Below are positions 17,666 to 27,400 of a DNA stretch of 64,000 bases, piece by piece. The DNA is from Kitasatospora sp. MAP12-44 (lineage in GTDB: Bacteria > Actinomycetota > Actinomycetes > Streptomycetales > Streptomycetaceae), in the NCBI RefSeq assembly GCF_029892095.1, contig NZ_JARZAE010000004.1, forward strand, positions 8,742,001 through 8,806,000. Direction: 5' to 3'. The notes beneath the pieces are model-generated. The model worked only from the letters and a program-made list of their open reading frames with translations. It made no database searches and was not told the origin of the DNA. A program made the position numbers and the translations under genes. Each line of letters opens with the position of its first letter. The stretch's first letter is position 1.

Positions 17666-17863
17666 CACCCCGCCGCCACCGGCCCGCCGCGGCCGCAACA
17701 AGCCCCGACAACTGCCGCGTGATCCCGCCATGTGGGAGAGCGCCGCCCCGCGCTCCCGCCCACCGGGAGCAGGACACCGCAACGGTTGTCCCGGCCCCCG
17801 CCACCCGCGCACGCTCGCCATCCAGCCCACCGCACATTGCGCCACTCGACGAAGGGGACAGGC

Positions 17864-19482
17864 TTGAGCACGCCGGCACACCCCGAGCCCGTGCAGTACA
17901 CGCTGATGAGCGTCTACACCGACCTCTACCTCGAAGGCAGCGACGGGCCCGCGCTGCTCACCGCGGACCCGTTCGCCGCCGCGCACTTCTTCCTCGACAC
18001 CGACCGGCCCAGCCTGCGCGAGGTCATGGCCCACGCCGTCGGCCCCGGCGGCGACCTCGTGCCGTGCCGGCCGGGCGAGATCGTGGAGCGCGCGCTGCGC
18101 GAACTGCCCCAGGGCGATCCACGCCGCACCATGCTGCACGTGGCGCAGGCCGACTGGCTCGAGGACCGCCTCTACGACCGCCAGGACGAGCCGTTCGGTG
18201 TCGCGGCGAGCGACCCGCAATGGATCCGCGCCGGAACGGCCTGGGGCGCCGCGTTCGCCGCCGCGCCGGGCCCCGAGGTCCTCGCCGCCCTCGCCGAGCG
18301 CTACCCCCGCGGCGAGTTGGGGCAGCGGCAGCTGGTGATGACGGCCCTGCGCACCGCCCGTGCGATCCGGCAGGCCGGCGGCACGGTCAGCGAGACGGAC
18401 CGGCCGTGGATCGCGGCGAACTGGCGGCACCTGAACGCGACGTGGCCGGCCCGCGGGGAGCCCGCGGCCAGCGCGGCGGCCACCTGGTACCTGGAGCGCC
18501 TGACCGACCTGGACCCCCTGACCGGACGGGCGCCCGCCGATCTCACCCAGGCCCAGCGCACCCGCTGGCGTCAGGCAGCCCTCGCCCTGCAGCGCGACCT
18601 GCTGGTGCTGGCCCCGCACCTGCACCGGGGCCGGATCGAGGCGTTCCAGCGCTCCGAGTTCGCCACCCCACCCGCCCCCGGCGGCCCGGCCGTCGTCGCC
18701 GCCGGCGCCGGGCAGGTCGGGCCCCTCGACGCGGTCATCAGCGCGGCCCTGGACCTGCTGCCGCTGCAGGGCGCCCAGCGCGAGGCCGTCGCCGCCGTCG
18801 CCGCCCGCGCGATCCGGGCACCGGACCTCCTGCCGCTGCCCGGGCAGCCCGCCGGCGACACGGCCGCCGCCCTCGCCTGGCGCCGCCAAGTCCCCTCGGC
18901 GCAGCGCGCGGCCGACGACGCCGACGACTCCGTCGCCCAGGCCTACACCTACGTCGCCCGGACCCGACACGGCCAGGGCCGGCCCGGCGCCGAGGAGGGC
19001 AGCACGGTGCCCGCGCGCTCCTGGGCCCAGGAGACGACCGGGCGCCATGCGGTGCTGGGGCGTCTGCTCGCCCTCGCCGAAGCCGAACACGCCGCCACCG
19101 CGCACGAGCCGCGCCTGTTCGAGCTCGCGGCCGCGGCAGCCGATGAGGCCCGCACCCTGGCCCAGGCCCAGGGCCTGCCGCCGATGGAGGTCCACTACGC
19201 CGTGACGGCCGCCCACGCGGCGTGCTTCGACGCCGCACGGCACCTGCTCGACCAGGCCCTCCACGAGCAGCGCCACGCCGTGCGCCGCGCCATCGCCGCG
19301 CACTTCCCCGGCCGCTACCGCCTGGAGGAGCAGCTCACCGGCAACCTCGACAACCAGGCCATCGCCCGCGCCCAGCAGACCCACCACGTCCTTGGACGCG
19401 AGCTGGACCAGATCCTCGCCCAGGAGCGCGACCCGGGCGCCCGCGAGCGGCCGACCGCGCAGCAAGTCGCCGAAGCCCAGAG
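17864..19482 (+). CDS. Large hypothetical protein, 3' end unresolved
   Basis: A TTG start at 17864 is preceded by GAAGGGGACAGGC; an ATG (MSVYTDLYLEG) follows 14 codons later. About 540 residues look coding up to QQVAEAQ, including YLEGSDGPALLTADPFAAAH, LEDRLYDRQDEPFGVAAS and WAQETTGRHAVLGRLLALAE. No motif is recognised; it is helical and acidic-basic mixed. There is no stop before the perfect palindrome at 19481-19531. The frame stays open through the palindrome and the next gene, and it enters whiB in frame. I end the gene where its protein character ends. A frameshift or an inserted hairpin may have removed the real stop. Confidence 0.5.
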
Positions 19483-19531
19483 CAGGACGTCGTCCAGGCG
19501 CCGCCCGCCGGCGCCTGGACGACGTCCTGCT
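19481..19531 (+). terminator. Perfect 22-bp inverted repeat with 7-nt loop
   Basis: The left arm AGCAGGACGTCGTCCAGGCG (plus CC) and its exact complement flank GCCCGCC. It contains two GACGTC palindromes. It lacks a T-run, but Streptomyces terminators often do. Its position between the large hypothetical gene and the 77-aa gene suits a terminator or attenuator. It could also be a processing or protein-binding site. Confidence 0.5.
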
Positions 19532-19547
19532 CAGGGAGAGACCCGCG

Positions 19548-19781
19548 ATGGCGATGGCACTCAAAGCGCTACGGGCGGTCATGAACATCGCCGCCCCGCC
19601 CCTGGACGCCGGCCAGGGCCTCGCCCGCCTGGCCGACCACCACCAGGAGCTCACCGACCTCCTGGCCGCCGAGCCCCACCCCCAACCCACCGCCCCCGCC
19701 GCAGCCCCGGCCCGGCGCGCGGCCGCGGCCCGGCCCCAGCAGACAGCCCACTCCACCACCCCCACCCGAGGAGTGCGATGA
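19548..19781 (+). CDS. 77-aa hypothetical protein coupled to the WhiB-like gene
   Basis: An ATG at 19548 follows GGGAGAG. The product starts MAMALKALRAVMNIAAPPLD, continues LADHHQELTDLLAAEP and ends in an Ala/Pro/Arg tail. Its TGA overlaps the ATG of the WhiB-like gene (ATGA), indicating coupled translation. No domain is recognised. The short helical start could be amphipathic. Confidence 0.55.
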   Translation: MAMALKALRAVMNIAAPPLDAGQGLARLADHHQELTDLLAAEPHPQPTAPAAAPARRAAAARPQQTAHSTTPTRGVR

Positions 19782-20129
19782 CCCGCCCCGCCGACCCCGA
19801 CACCCCACCGCGCGACCGGCTGCCCCGCGCGACCTGCCGCACCCAGGACCCCGAACTGTTCTTCCCCGCCGGCAACCGGGGCCCGGCCCTGCTGCAGACC
19901 AAACAGGCCAAGGCCATGTGGCCGCACCTGCCCGGCGCGCTGCGCATGCCTCCTGCGGGCGCTGGAGACCAGTCAGGACAGCGGCGTGCGGGGAGGCCTC
20001 AGCGCGGAGGAACTGCGCGCCATCCGCCGCCGCGCGGCCACGGCCCGGGCCCGGGCCAAGAACGCCGCCCACGACAGGCAGCGGCACCCGCCGGCCCCCG
20101 CACCGGCCCCCGCAGCCGTGGCGGTGTAG
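19778..20129 (+). pseudogene. WhiB-family iron-sulfur regulator with one-base frameshift
   Basis: Frame 1 gives RATCRTQDPELFFPAGNRGP and ALLQTKQAKAM, the first half of a Wbl protein (Cys20 is the first ligand). At the GG of 19920-19921 the frame changes. Removing one G gives CRTCPARCAC (C-x2-C-x5-C) then LLRALETSQDSGVRGGLSAE and ELRAIRRR, the G[VI]WGG-type turn (here GVRGG) and basic DNA-contact tail. Stop TAG is at 20127. Restored, it is a normal approximately 117-residue Wbl protein of the plasmid/phage type. As sequenced it would lose three of four cluster Cys. Confidence 0.75.
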
Positions 20130-20340
20130 GCGGGGGACCGGCAGCGCTTGCCGCCGACTCCGCGGCCGCCCACCGCGGCCCAGCCGCAGCTGGCCACCCG
20201 GTGCCCCCGGATCCCTGCAGGCGGGGCAGCGAACAGATCGCCTGACAGACCGTCACAACAGTTTATTCACTGGCCATCCGGCAGTCGCACTGATCGACTG
20301 ATCGCTCAGATCACTGCCGCTCACCCGAAGGACCACCCAC

Positions 20341-21159
20341 ATGCTCCCCAACCGACGTGTCCACACCGCGGTGCTCTGCCTGCTGCTCGCCGGCGGCGCC
20401 GCCGCGTGCGGCACCTCGAAGGGCTCCTTGGACAAAGCGGCGGCCCCCGCCTCCTCACTGCCGACCTCCACGGCCCCCGCCTCAGCCAGCGCGAGCGCCT
20501 CACCCACCGTGGACATCAACACGCTGACCCCCACCCAGATCGAGCAGCAGTCGCAGAGCGCGATGGCCTCCCTCGGCTCGGTGCGGATGGCCGGCGACAT
20601 CACCTCCGGCGGCCAGAAGATCACCCTCGACCTGACGGTCGACAAGGCCCAGGACTGCTCGGGCACCTTCACCATCGGCGGGTTCGGCAGCGTCAAGCTG
20701 CTCCACAACAGCGCGGGCACCTGGATGCAGCCGGACGCCGCCTTCTGGCAGAACAGCGCCGCCCAGCAGGGCAACGCCAAGGCGGGCCCCGCGATAGCCG
20801 AACTGCTCAAGGGCCGCTACCTCACCGGCAGCCAGGACGACCCGAACCTGAAGCAGATGACCGCGATGTGCAACCTCATCCAGTCCATCGCCGACGACGG
20901 CTCCACGGACGACACCGCCCCCACCAAAGTCGGTCCCACCACGATCAACGGCGTCGCCACCCAGGGCTTCAAGGCCTCCGACACCACCGTCTACGTCGCC
21001 GCCCAGGGGCCGCTCTACGTCATCCGCATGGAGACGACCGGTGACGACGCCGGCCAGATCGACTTCAGCGACTTCAACACGCCGCTGGTCGTCCAGGCCC
21101 CGCCAGCCGACCAGGTGATCGACTACAGCGTCTTCCAGCAGAAGGTGAAGTCCGTCTGA
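20341..21159 (+). CDS. LprG/LppX-like lipoprotein
   Basis: 272 residues with signal peptide MLPNRRVHTAVLCLLLAGG and lipobox LAGGAAAC. A Ser/Ala-rich linker follows, then a domain starting MASLGSVRMAGDITSGGQKI and containing LDLTVDKAQDCSGTFTIGG, GTWMQPDAAFW, TTINGVATQGFKASDTTVYV. This beta-sheet order with the amphipathic start matches Streptomyces lipoproteins of the LprG/LolA-like fold, which hold hydrophobic ligands at the membrane. The Cys pair in DCSG and AMCN may form a disulfide. The gene is followed by a strong terminator. Confidence 0.78.
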   Translation: MLPNRRVHTAVLCLLLAGGAAACGTSKGSLDKAAAPASSLPTSTAPASASASASPTVDINTLTPTQIEQQSQSAMASLGSVRMAGDITSGGQKITLDLTVDKAQDCSGTFTIGGFGSVKLLHNSAGTWMQPDAAFWQNSAAQQGNAKAGPAIAELLKGRYLTGSQDDPNLKQMTAMCNLIQSIADDGSTDDTAPTKVGPTTINGVATQGFKASDTTVYVAAQGPLYVIRMETTGDDAGQIDFSDFNTPLVVQAPPADQVIDYSVFQQKVKSV

Positions 21160-21162
21160 CAA

Positions 21163-21202
21163 GGGGGTTGGGCACCCGGGTCCGCCCGGGCGCCCAGCCC
21201 CT
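21163..21202 (+). terminator. Strong intrinsic terminator after the lipoprotein gene
   Basis: GGGGTTGGGCACCCGGG, loop TCCG, then CCCGGGCGCCCAGCCCC. The stem is about 17 bp with one A-C mismatch and one G-T pair, beginning 4 bases after the stop codon. Confidence 0.7.
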
Positions 21203-21523
21203 CCCCGCGGCGACCGGTCAGGGCGTGACAGCGGCGTACGAGAGCGGCAACGGCCCGGCGGTCCAAGCCCGACCAACCCAGCACGCTGAGCACACGCGCG
21301 AGCGCGCCACTGTTCAGACGCCGGCCCCCCGGACCGGCCCGGACCAGCCGAAGGGCTTCGCTGACGAGCGTCCCAGAGGTGCGCGGGCCCGCGGCTACGG
21401 GGCGGGTGCGGCAGCCCGGACGCCGAGGTGGTACTCCTTGGACACCGAGCAACGCCCGTGCCCACCAAGCCGATTGCAGGCCAGCCCCACACCGGGCCCA
21501 ACCCGCCACCACCGGAGAACGCC

Positions 21524-22206
21524 GTGACCCGTGACCCCAACCGGCGCTTGTACGAGGACGGCGAACTCTTCGCACTGCACCTCGTACACCAGGCCGCCAC
21601 CCCGACGATCACGGCCGACACCGACCACGCCCTACGCGACCTGGCACACCGCCACCCACCCCTGACCGCCCGCGACGCCGCCCTCTCCATCACCGGGGCC
21701 CTGGCCCGCCTGTCCTATACAGCGCTGCGCACAGCGGCAGCCCGCCACCACCCGCCGACCACCGGGCACCTGCCCGACCTGACCCCCGCGGTGGCACCCA
21801 CCACCGCCCAGGCCCGGGAGATCACCGACACCCTCGACCACCTGGACACCGACCTGCTGACCACCGACCCCACCCCCTCGGGCACTGCTTCATCGAGCTC
21901 ACCCGCCTCGCCCTGGCCGAACAGCTGCCCGGCGGCCGGCCCCTGCACGAAAGCGCCGCACAGCCCCCGCACTACGTCCTGGCCCACGGCCCCGCAGCCA
22001 CCGACGCCCTGCCGGCACTGGTCGTGCGCGCCGCGCAGCTCACCCTCCAGTGCCTGCACCACCTACGGGGACCCGGCACCGCGCGCGCCTCCGCACTGGA
22101 CGGGGTGCCGGCGCGGGTCCTGGGTGCGCTGACGCAGATCGCCCACAGCGCAGTCGGCCCCGCCCGCCTACCAGCGCTGCCGCATCCGGGCTTCGGCCCG
22201 CATTGA
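21524..22206 (+). pseudogene. Hypothetical helical protein with a frameshift in a C run
   Basis: GTG at 21524 after GGAGAAC. Frame 1 encodes RRLYEDGELFALHLVHQAAT, DTDHALRDLAHRHPP and DLTPAVAPTTAQAREIT. At the C-rich stretch 21862-21880 coding character moves to another frame: GHCFIELTRLALAEQLPGG, YVLAHGPAATDALPALVVRA, then TGA at 22204-22206. Joined, this is about 226 residues, helical, with no known domain. The 350 bases upstream, after the terminator, hold nothing recognised. Confidence 0.5.
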
Positions 22207-22275
22207 CCGCGCCGGCGCCGTAGAGCCGTCGCCTCCCACGGAACCGGACTCGTCCTCCGTGCTGTCGATCACCAC

Positions 22276-23088
22276 ATGCATCCGATAATCCAGCGTGGCA
22301 GCGTCCTCCTCCGACAGCTGCTGCTCTTCGGCTGGCTCCAAGCACGGAGCTGCGCCTTCGCCGTCGCGCTGTTCGCAGGCATGGCTTCGGTACGGCTGCT
22401 GCCGGTGACTCCCATCGCCCCCTACGACCTTCTGCTCCTCTACGGGTTGCTGCTGACCGCGCTGGCCTGGCTCCTCGGCTGGGAGTCCCGACGCGAGATC
22501 GCCGTGATCGCCGCCTGCCATCTCCTCGGCCTGGTACTGGAACTGGTGAAGGTCGGCGTCGACTCCTGGAGCTACCCCGAAGCAGCCCTGACCAAGGTCG
22601 CCGGAGTCCCGCTCTACAGCGGCTTCATGTATGCCGCCGTCGGCAGCTACCTCTGCGCCGCCTGGCGGATCATGGACCTGAAGGTCAGCAGGTACCGGCC
22701 GAACGTGGTCGCCGCAATAGCGGGAGCCGCCTACCTGAACTTCCTCGCCGACCACTGGATCTCCGACCTGCGCTGGGTACTTGCCCTGACACTGTTCTGG
22801 GTGTCGGCGGGCAGCACGCTCCACTTCACCGTCGGACGAACGCGGCATCGGATGCCGTTGGCCCTCGCTTTTGCCCTCAACGGCTGCTTCCTCTGGCTCG
22901 CCGAGAACATCGCCACCCGCCTGGGGGCTTGGCGGTACCCCTACCAACTGCCGACCTGGCATCCGGTGTCGGTCGGCACGTGGTCGTCCTGGGCGCTGCT
23001 GGTGCCTGTGATGTTCGTACTCGTCCACCGGCTGGTCGGGCCACCAGGACAGTCGGGACGACGCGATGGCCGCAGTATCGCGCAGTGA
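22276..23088 (+). CDS. DUF817 family integral membrane protein
   Basis: 270 residues with about seven to eight hydrophobic helices. Motifs of the DUF817 family are present: FGWLQARSCAFAVALFAG near the start, GLVLELVKVGVDSWSYPEAA, GVPLYSGFMYAAVGSYL, WRIMDL, FLADHWISDLRW and ENIATRLGAWRYPYQ. Conserved His/Asp/Glu within helices suggest a metal-dependent or transport role, but none is known. It stands alone, and base use is normal for the window. Confidence 0.85.
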   Translation: MHPIIQRGSVLLRQLLLFGWLQARSCAFAVALFAGMASVRLLPVTPIAPYDLLLLYGLLLTALAWLLGWESRREIAVIAACHLLGLVLELVKVGVDSWSYPEAALTKVAGVPLYSGFMYAAVGSYLCAAWRIMDLKVSRYRPNVVAAIAGAAYLNFLADHWISDLRWVLALTLFWVSAGSTLHFTVGRTRHRMPLALAFALNGCFLWLAENIATRLGAWRYPYQLPTWHPVSVGTWSSWALLVPVMFVLVHRLVGPPGQSGRRDGRSIAQ

Positions 23089-23268
23089 GCTCCCCGACCC
23101 CGCCCCGGCCGGCGGCGTGAGCCCAGGCCGCCCGCTCCCAAGAGAGGAGGGCCCGATTGGCGCCCTCCGTCAGCACTGGCCAACTACCGTCCGTGTTGGA
23201 ACAAGCAGGCAGCCCGCAAGCGCCGACCGTGGCCTGGTCCGACCGGTGCGAACGGACGGGTCGAGGAC

Positions 23269-23757
23269 TCAGTCCGTGACACCTTCCAGCGGGAGGCGGT
23301 CTCGGTAGTACTGCGACTCCAGCCACGCTTCCTTCACGAAGAGCGGACGTGTGAGCCGCGCTGCGCCAACCCGCTGGTCACGCAGAAGGATCCCGAGGTC
23401 GGTCAGGGCGAGCGATGCGTCCGGGGTGAACAGGATGCAGTTCCCGTGCTCTGCGGCGTGGTCCAGAAGAAACTGCTGGCCCTGCCCTGAATCGTTCCCT
23501 GCCAGGGGGAAGCCGTCCAGCCAGACCTGCGGACCGATGACGGCGTCCAGCGCGACGCATGCAAGCAGGCCGGCATCGTAGAACGCCTTCACCCCGTCCG
23601 AGAAGTCCTCCTGACCGTACGGGCCACCAAGCCGTGACTCCGGCTCGGAAACCAGCAGCGCCTCGGCAACTTCCGCTGGACACATCCCGAAGAGCAACGG
23701 CCCCACACCGATGTCGGGCCGCAGCTCCCATCGCTCCCGCTCCCCAACCACGCTCAT
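23269..23757 (-). CDS. Hypothetical protein, immunity-protein-like size
   Basis: 162 residues, acidic, without signal or membrane segment. It starts MSVVGERERWELRPDIGVGP and contains LLFGMCPAEVAEAL, DGVKAFYDAGLLACVALDAV, LDGFPLAGNDSGQ and CILFTPDASLALTDLGILLR. The pattern of a short alpha/beta protein with a Phe/Tyr-rich surface resembles orphan immunity proteins of polymorphic toxin systems. No toxin gene is adjacent, so this stays a guess. Confidence 0.6.
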   Translation of the reverse strand: MSVVGERERWELRPDIGVGPLLFGMCPAEVAEALLVSEPESRLGGPYGQEDFSDGVKAFYDAGLLACVALDAVIGPQVWLDGFPLAGNDSGQGQQFLLDHAAEHGNCILFTPDASLALTDLGILLRDQRVGAARLTRPLFVKEAWLESQYYRDRLPLEGVTD

Positions 23758-24127
23758 CCGCCCACCCCTGGTTCTGGCCCCGCCTACATCGTGTTCGTTG
23801 CCTTACCGCCTGCACAACGCCAGGGATCAAGATGCCAAGCCAGCTGCTCAAGGGCCAACCGAAGGGCTCGGCGACACCTACGGTGAACGCCACCAGGGGG
23901 TGGTGACAGTTGTCGCGTTCAGGTGACGCTGTGCTTAGTTGGTCAAGCGGGACAGGGTAGTTGGCCAGGGTGAGCCGAAGGGCCGGATGGCAAGCGGTTC
24001 ACGCGCTACCGGGCCTCGGCGGGCCGTACGCGGGCTTCCAGCAACGGCCTGCACCCGGATCTGCGCGGCGAGGACGGCTCCGACGCATAGTGCCGCCGGT
24101 TCGCCCCAGTTCTGGAGCGCCTTCCTC
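23758..24127. other. Gap before IS1182; no convincing gene
   Basis: About 370 bases. A minus-strand frame (about 24120-23935) reads KALQNWGEPAALCVGAVLAA and then loses character, which could be the end of a gene displaced by IS1182. No promoter or hairpin was recognised. Confidence 0.3.
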
Positions 24128-25961
24128 AGCTTGACTCTGTCGGTGATCTTGGTCGCTAGGGTGTCAGCTGACGGCTCGCCAGGAGCGCAGACGCGGGATG
24201 CTGTGCTGGTCGAGGTGGTCCTGGAAGGCAGTCGGTGGTCGCGGGGGCGTGTTCTCGCCCGGTGGCTGCCGGCTGAGGCGTTCGATGTTGACGGCGATGG
24301 CGGTGAGCACGTGCTGCAGGTGGGCCTTGGCCTGCCCGCGGTATCGGCAGCGGCGCATGCCGTGGCCGTGGGCGAACTCGCAGATGGTGCCCTCGATGCC
24401 GGACCGCACCGCGTAGCGCTTGTGCCAGGCCGGTTCCTGCTGCTCGGCACGGTTGCGTATCTGCAGTTCGTGCAGCTCGCGCGGGGGGAAGCCCACGTTG
24501 CGGGCGGCGTCGCGGGAGGTGGTGCACTTGGCTCGGACCGGGCAGGGCTGGCGCTGGCTCTTGGTGAAGCGGGCCACGATCAGCGGGGCGGCGGTCGGCG
24601 AGGATGTCGGGTAGGGGCCGTGCCAGCCCCTGCTGACCTGGCCCTGCGGGCAGGTGACCTCCTGGCGGTCGAAGTCGATGCGGAAGTCGTCGCGGGCGAA
24701 GCCCTCGCCCCGGCGGTGTTGGTGGGTGGGGTTGCCCGGCAGGGGTCCGACGACGGTGATCCGGTGCTCGCGCTCGGCCTGCTCCAGGTGGACCAGGGAG
24801 GTGTAGCCGCCGTCGACCAGGTGGTGGTCGGGCCGCAGTCCCCGGTGGTCCAACCTGGTGTGGATGCCGGGCAGGACTTCGGTGTCGGCGCTGGTAGCGG
24901 GCATGGTGGCCACGTCCGTGATCACATTGACGCCGTCGTTGGAGCAGGTCTCGGTCACGTGCGCGAGGAATCCCGTCCAGCGGGTGACCTGCCCCCGGCG
25001 GGCGTATCGGGCCGTCGGGTCGTAGGGCGAGACGATTCGGTGCGCGGAGGGCGGCAGGCCGCTGTCGTCGTCATCGTCGCGCCAGCGCAGGCGGCCGGCG
25101 GTGTCCCAGTAGTAGTTCTGAACGAGGATCTGCCGCAGGGTCCGCGTCTGAGGGCCTTCCAGCAGGCCGGGATGGTTGCGGGCCAGGTGTTCGATCAGTC
25201 GGCGGGCGTCTGCCCCGGTGGTGTTGATCCTGGTCTTGGGCCGGGTGGGGTTCTTGCCCAGGCGCACCGGCCGACCATAGCGGCGGCCCCAGTCCTCCTC
25301 GACCAGGTCGGCCAGCGCGTGGCCGGCGGTGCGGGCGAGTTCCTCCAGGGCCGCCCGCATGGCTTCGGTGACCAGTTCCAGGCGGGTCAAGTTGCGCACG
25401 GCGGCCAGGACGTGGGTGGAGTCGGTGCGCTGGGTTGTGCGCTCGCGGATCAGCCCGGCGTCTTTGAGACGGGCCAGGGCGAGGTCGAGGAGGCGGTCGG
25501 CCCGGCCGTCCTCCAGCAGGCGGTCGCGGAAGTCGGTGAGCACGCTGTGATGGAAGCCGGGGTCGTCGAGGTCGAGGCCGAGTGCGTATTTGAAGTCGAT
25601 GCGGCAGCGTACGGCCTCGGCGGCGTCGCGGTCGCAGAGCCCGAGCAGGAACTGCAGCACGCTCACCGTGGCCAGCTGGGCAGGCGAAAGCCCGGGACGC
25701 CCGTCACGCGGGTACCAGTCGGCGAAGTCCTCGTCGCTCCACAGACCGTCGAGGTGGTCCCGCACCCACATCGCCGTCGTGCCACCGGGGTTGCTGGCGC
25801 GCGCCATCCGCGCGGTCAGCGCCGGTACCTCGGCACCTGGACGGGGACGCATCGACATATTTGACTCCTCATCAGTCTCACGGGCTTCGTACACCCGCAA
25901 GACTGACGCACCACCATGATCCCAGGCGGCCGAACACCAAGATCACCGACAGAGTCAAGCT
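24128..25961 (-). mobile_element. IS1182-family insertion sequence
   Basis: Perfect 26-bp inverted repeats: AGCTTGACTCTGTCGGTGAT (then CTTGGT) at 24128-24153 and its exact complement at 25936-25961. One transposase gene fills the element, and perfect ends suggest it is intact. No clear target duplication could be assigned by eye. Confidence 0.85.
24164..25858 (-). CDS. IS1182-family transposase
   Basis: 564 residues from MSMRPRPGAEVPALTARMAR; an upstream in-frame Met is possible. The N-terminal domain has HLDGLWSDEDFADWYPRDGR and RCRIDFKYALGL. Catalytic motifs follow: RTDSTHVLAAVRNL (Asp), LVDGGYTSLVHLEQA (Asp), YAVRSGIEGTICEFAHGHGM (Glu). A Cys cluster (PCPVRAKCTT) lies before the Glu motif, as usual in IS1182. 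It is full length with no frameshift. Confidence 0.9.
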   Translation of the reverse strand: MSMRPRPGAEVPALTARMARASNPGGTTAMWVRDHLDGLWSDEDFADWYPRDGRPGLSPAQLATVSVLQFLLGLCDRDAAEAVRCRIDFKYALGLDLDDPGFHHSVLTDFRDRLLEDGRADRLLDLALARLKDAGLIRERTTQRTDSTHVLAAVRNLTRLELVTEAMRAALEELARTAGHALADLVEEDWGRRYGRPVRLGKNPTRPKTRINTTGADARRLIEHLARNHPGLLEGPQTRTLRQILVQNYYWDTAGRLRWRDDDDDSGLPPSAHRIVSPYDPTARYARRGQVTRWTGFLAHVTETCSNDGVNVITDVATMPATSADTEVLPGIHTRLDHRGLRPDHHLVDGGYTSLVHLEQAEREHRITVVGPLPGNPTHQHRRGEGFARDDFRIDFDRQEVTCPQGQVSRGWHGPYPTSSPTAAPLIVARFTKSQRQPCPVRAKCTTSRDAARNVGFPPRELHELQIRNRAEQQEPAWHKRYAVRSGIEGTICEFAHGHGMRRCRYRGQAKAHLQHVLTAIAVNIERLSRQPPGENTPPRPPTAFQDHLDQHSIPRLRSWRAVS

Positions 25962-26097
25962 TAGTGTCTGTGCGGCGGGCAGAGAGGGCCAGGTCCGGTC
26001 GTCTCCGTCGGCTGCCAGGACGAGCTCGGCCGCAGTGTTCTCCACGGGGACCAACGGATGCACCTGCGATGAGCGTGCCGGGGGCTCTGGCCAGGAA

Positions 26098-26826
26098 TCA
26101 GACCCGCCGCATCCGGTAGACGCAGGTCCGGTAGGGCATCTCGACGCTGTCGCGGCCGGCTAGGGCCGGGTCGGTGGCGGCCAACTCGCCGATCTCCCGG
26201 TCCAAGCGGGCCTGCTCGGCGGCGTCGGCGGTCAGGTAGTAGGAGCGGGACCGCGCCAGGTCGATCAGCCGGTCCGTCGGGATGGTCACGGTGTGCTCGG
26301 TCAAGCCACGTTCGGGTTCGGTGAACCATGGCGTCACCGGCCCGTAGTGCCAGGCACTTTCCAGGCCGTATCCCTCCTTGCCGACGATGTCGGAAAGCGC
26401 GGCCACCCATGGGGTCCGATCGTCACGGATGTTCCACATCGCAGCGAAGACGCCTTCCTTGCGCAGCACTCGGTGAATCTGCGGCAGGGCGTCCTGCGGA
26501 GTGAACCAGTGATATGCCTGCCCGACCACGACGGCGTCGACGGACTCGTCCGGCAACGGGATGTCCTCGGCGCTGCCGGCGAGCACCTGCGCTCCGGGGC
26601 GGCGTTCGGCGGCCACAGCGCGCATCTGCTCGTCGGGCTCAACCGCGATCACCTCGTGGCCGGCGGCGTGCAACACACCGGCCAGTAGCCCGGTGCCCGC
26701 CCCCAGGTCCAGGACGCGCACCGGCTTGGCGCCGATGGCCCACGCGACCGCCCGTACTGGGTAGGTGGGCCGGATCGAGTCGTACAGGCGGGCAGCGGAA
26801 CCGAAGGACAGCGCAGAGGTGGACAT
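26098..26826 (-). CDS. Class I SAM-dependent methyltransferase (type 11)
   Basis: 242 residues. Motif I is VLDLGAGTGLLAGVL, motif II VIAVEPDEQMRAVA, motif III AQVLAGSAEDIPLPDESVDA followed by VVVGQAYHWF and LRKEGVFAAMWN. These bind S-adenosylmethionine. The tail has no second domain, so the substrate is unknown (a small molecule is typical). The start MSTSALSFGSAARLYDSIRP is chosen because SAARLYDSIRPTYP is the family's N-terminal motif. It lies next to IS1182 and may have been cut off from an operon. Confidence 0.85.
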   Translation of the reverse strand: MSTSALSFGSAARLYDSIRPTYPVRAVAWAIGAKPVRVLDLGAGTGLLAGVLHAAGHEVIAVEPDEQMRAVAAERRPGAQVLAGSAEDIPLPDESVDAVVVGQAYHWFTPQDALPQIHRVLRKEGVFAAMWNIRDDRTPWVAALSDIVGKEGYGLESAWHYGPVTPWFTEPERGLTEHTVTIPTDRLIDLARSRSYYLTADAAEQARLDREIGELAATDPALAGRDSVEMPYRTCVYRMRRV

Positions 26827-27400
26827 ACTCGTGTGCGTACCCAGACCCGGTCGGTAGTACCCGCGCGGCGGCAGTCCAAGCACGCGCCGACGGTTGCGGG
26901 CGGCGTGCCCCGTCACCCGAGTGGTTGGCGTTGGGGCACCAGCACAACCTGCACCCACCTGGAACGACCCCTCGCCCCGACTTTGCCGAAGCCCTGCACG
27001 GCCGACTGACGCAACAATCCTCGGACCGGCCCCCACTCGTTTCCCCTTCACAGTCGGTCTCAGCCGCGTGCAGAGCGTCGCATCGCCCACTGACAGTCGA
27101 AACTGACGGACCATCACCACCCGCAGTGAGTTGCACCACGCGGACCGGAAGCCGCAGCGCCCCCGCCACTCCGGCCGCCACACGGCCCGGTCCGCACACC
27201 CGAGGCGGGCCCCCGCCCAATCCTGCGGTGGGACCCCGTCGACACGCTCCACAAGCACCTGGCCGCGCTGTGCCCGGACACTGTGCTCGAGGGGTGTCTT
27301 GGCGGTGAACCACCGGTTCACGTGGGAGGGGCTGAGGGATTCGCGAAATCGCCCAGGCTTGCTCACCCAGCTGTCTCCTGAACGATGTTCGGGACGCTGG
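26827..27400. other. 574-base gap without a credible gene
   Basis: Frames on both strands lack protein character, being rich in Arg, Pro and Cys. It includes the upstream region of the methyltransferase. No repeat, hairpin or RNA gene was recognised. Confidence 0.35.

Noticed and set aside
16478..19927. Very long open frame (1149 codons) on the minus strand
   Set aside because: It lies opposite the plus-strand genes, whose proteins have balanced composition and good starts. The minus frame is Gly/Arg/Val shadow sequence caused by high GC.
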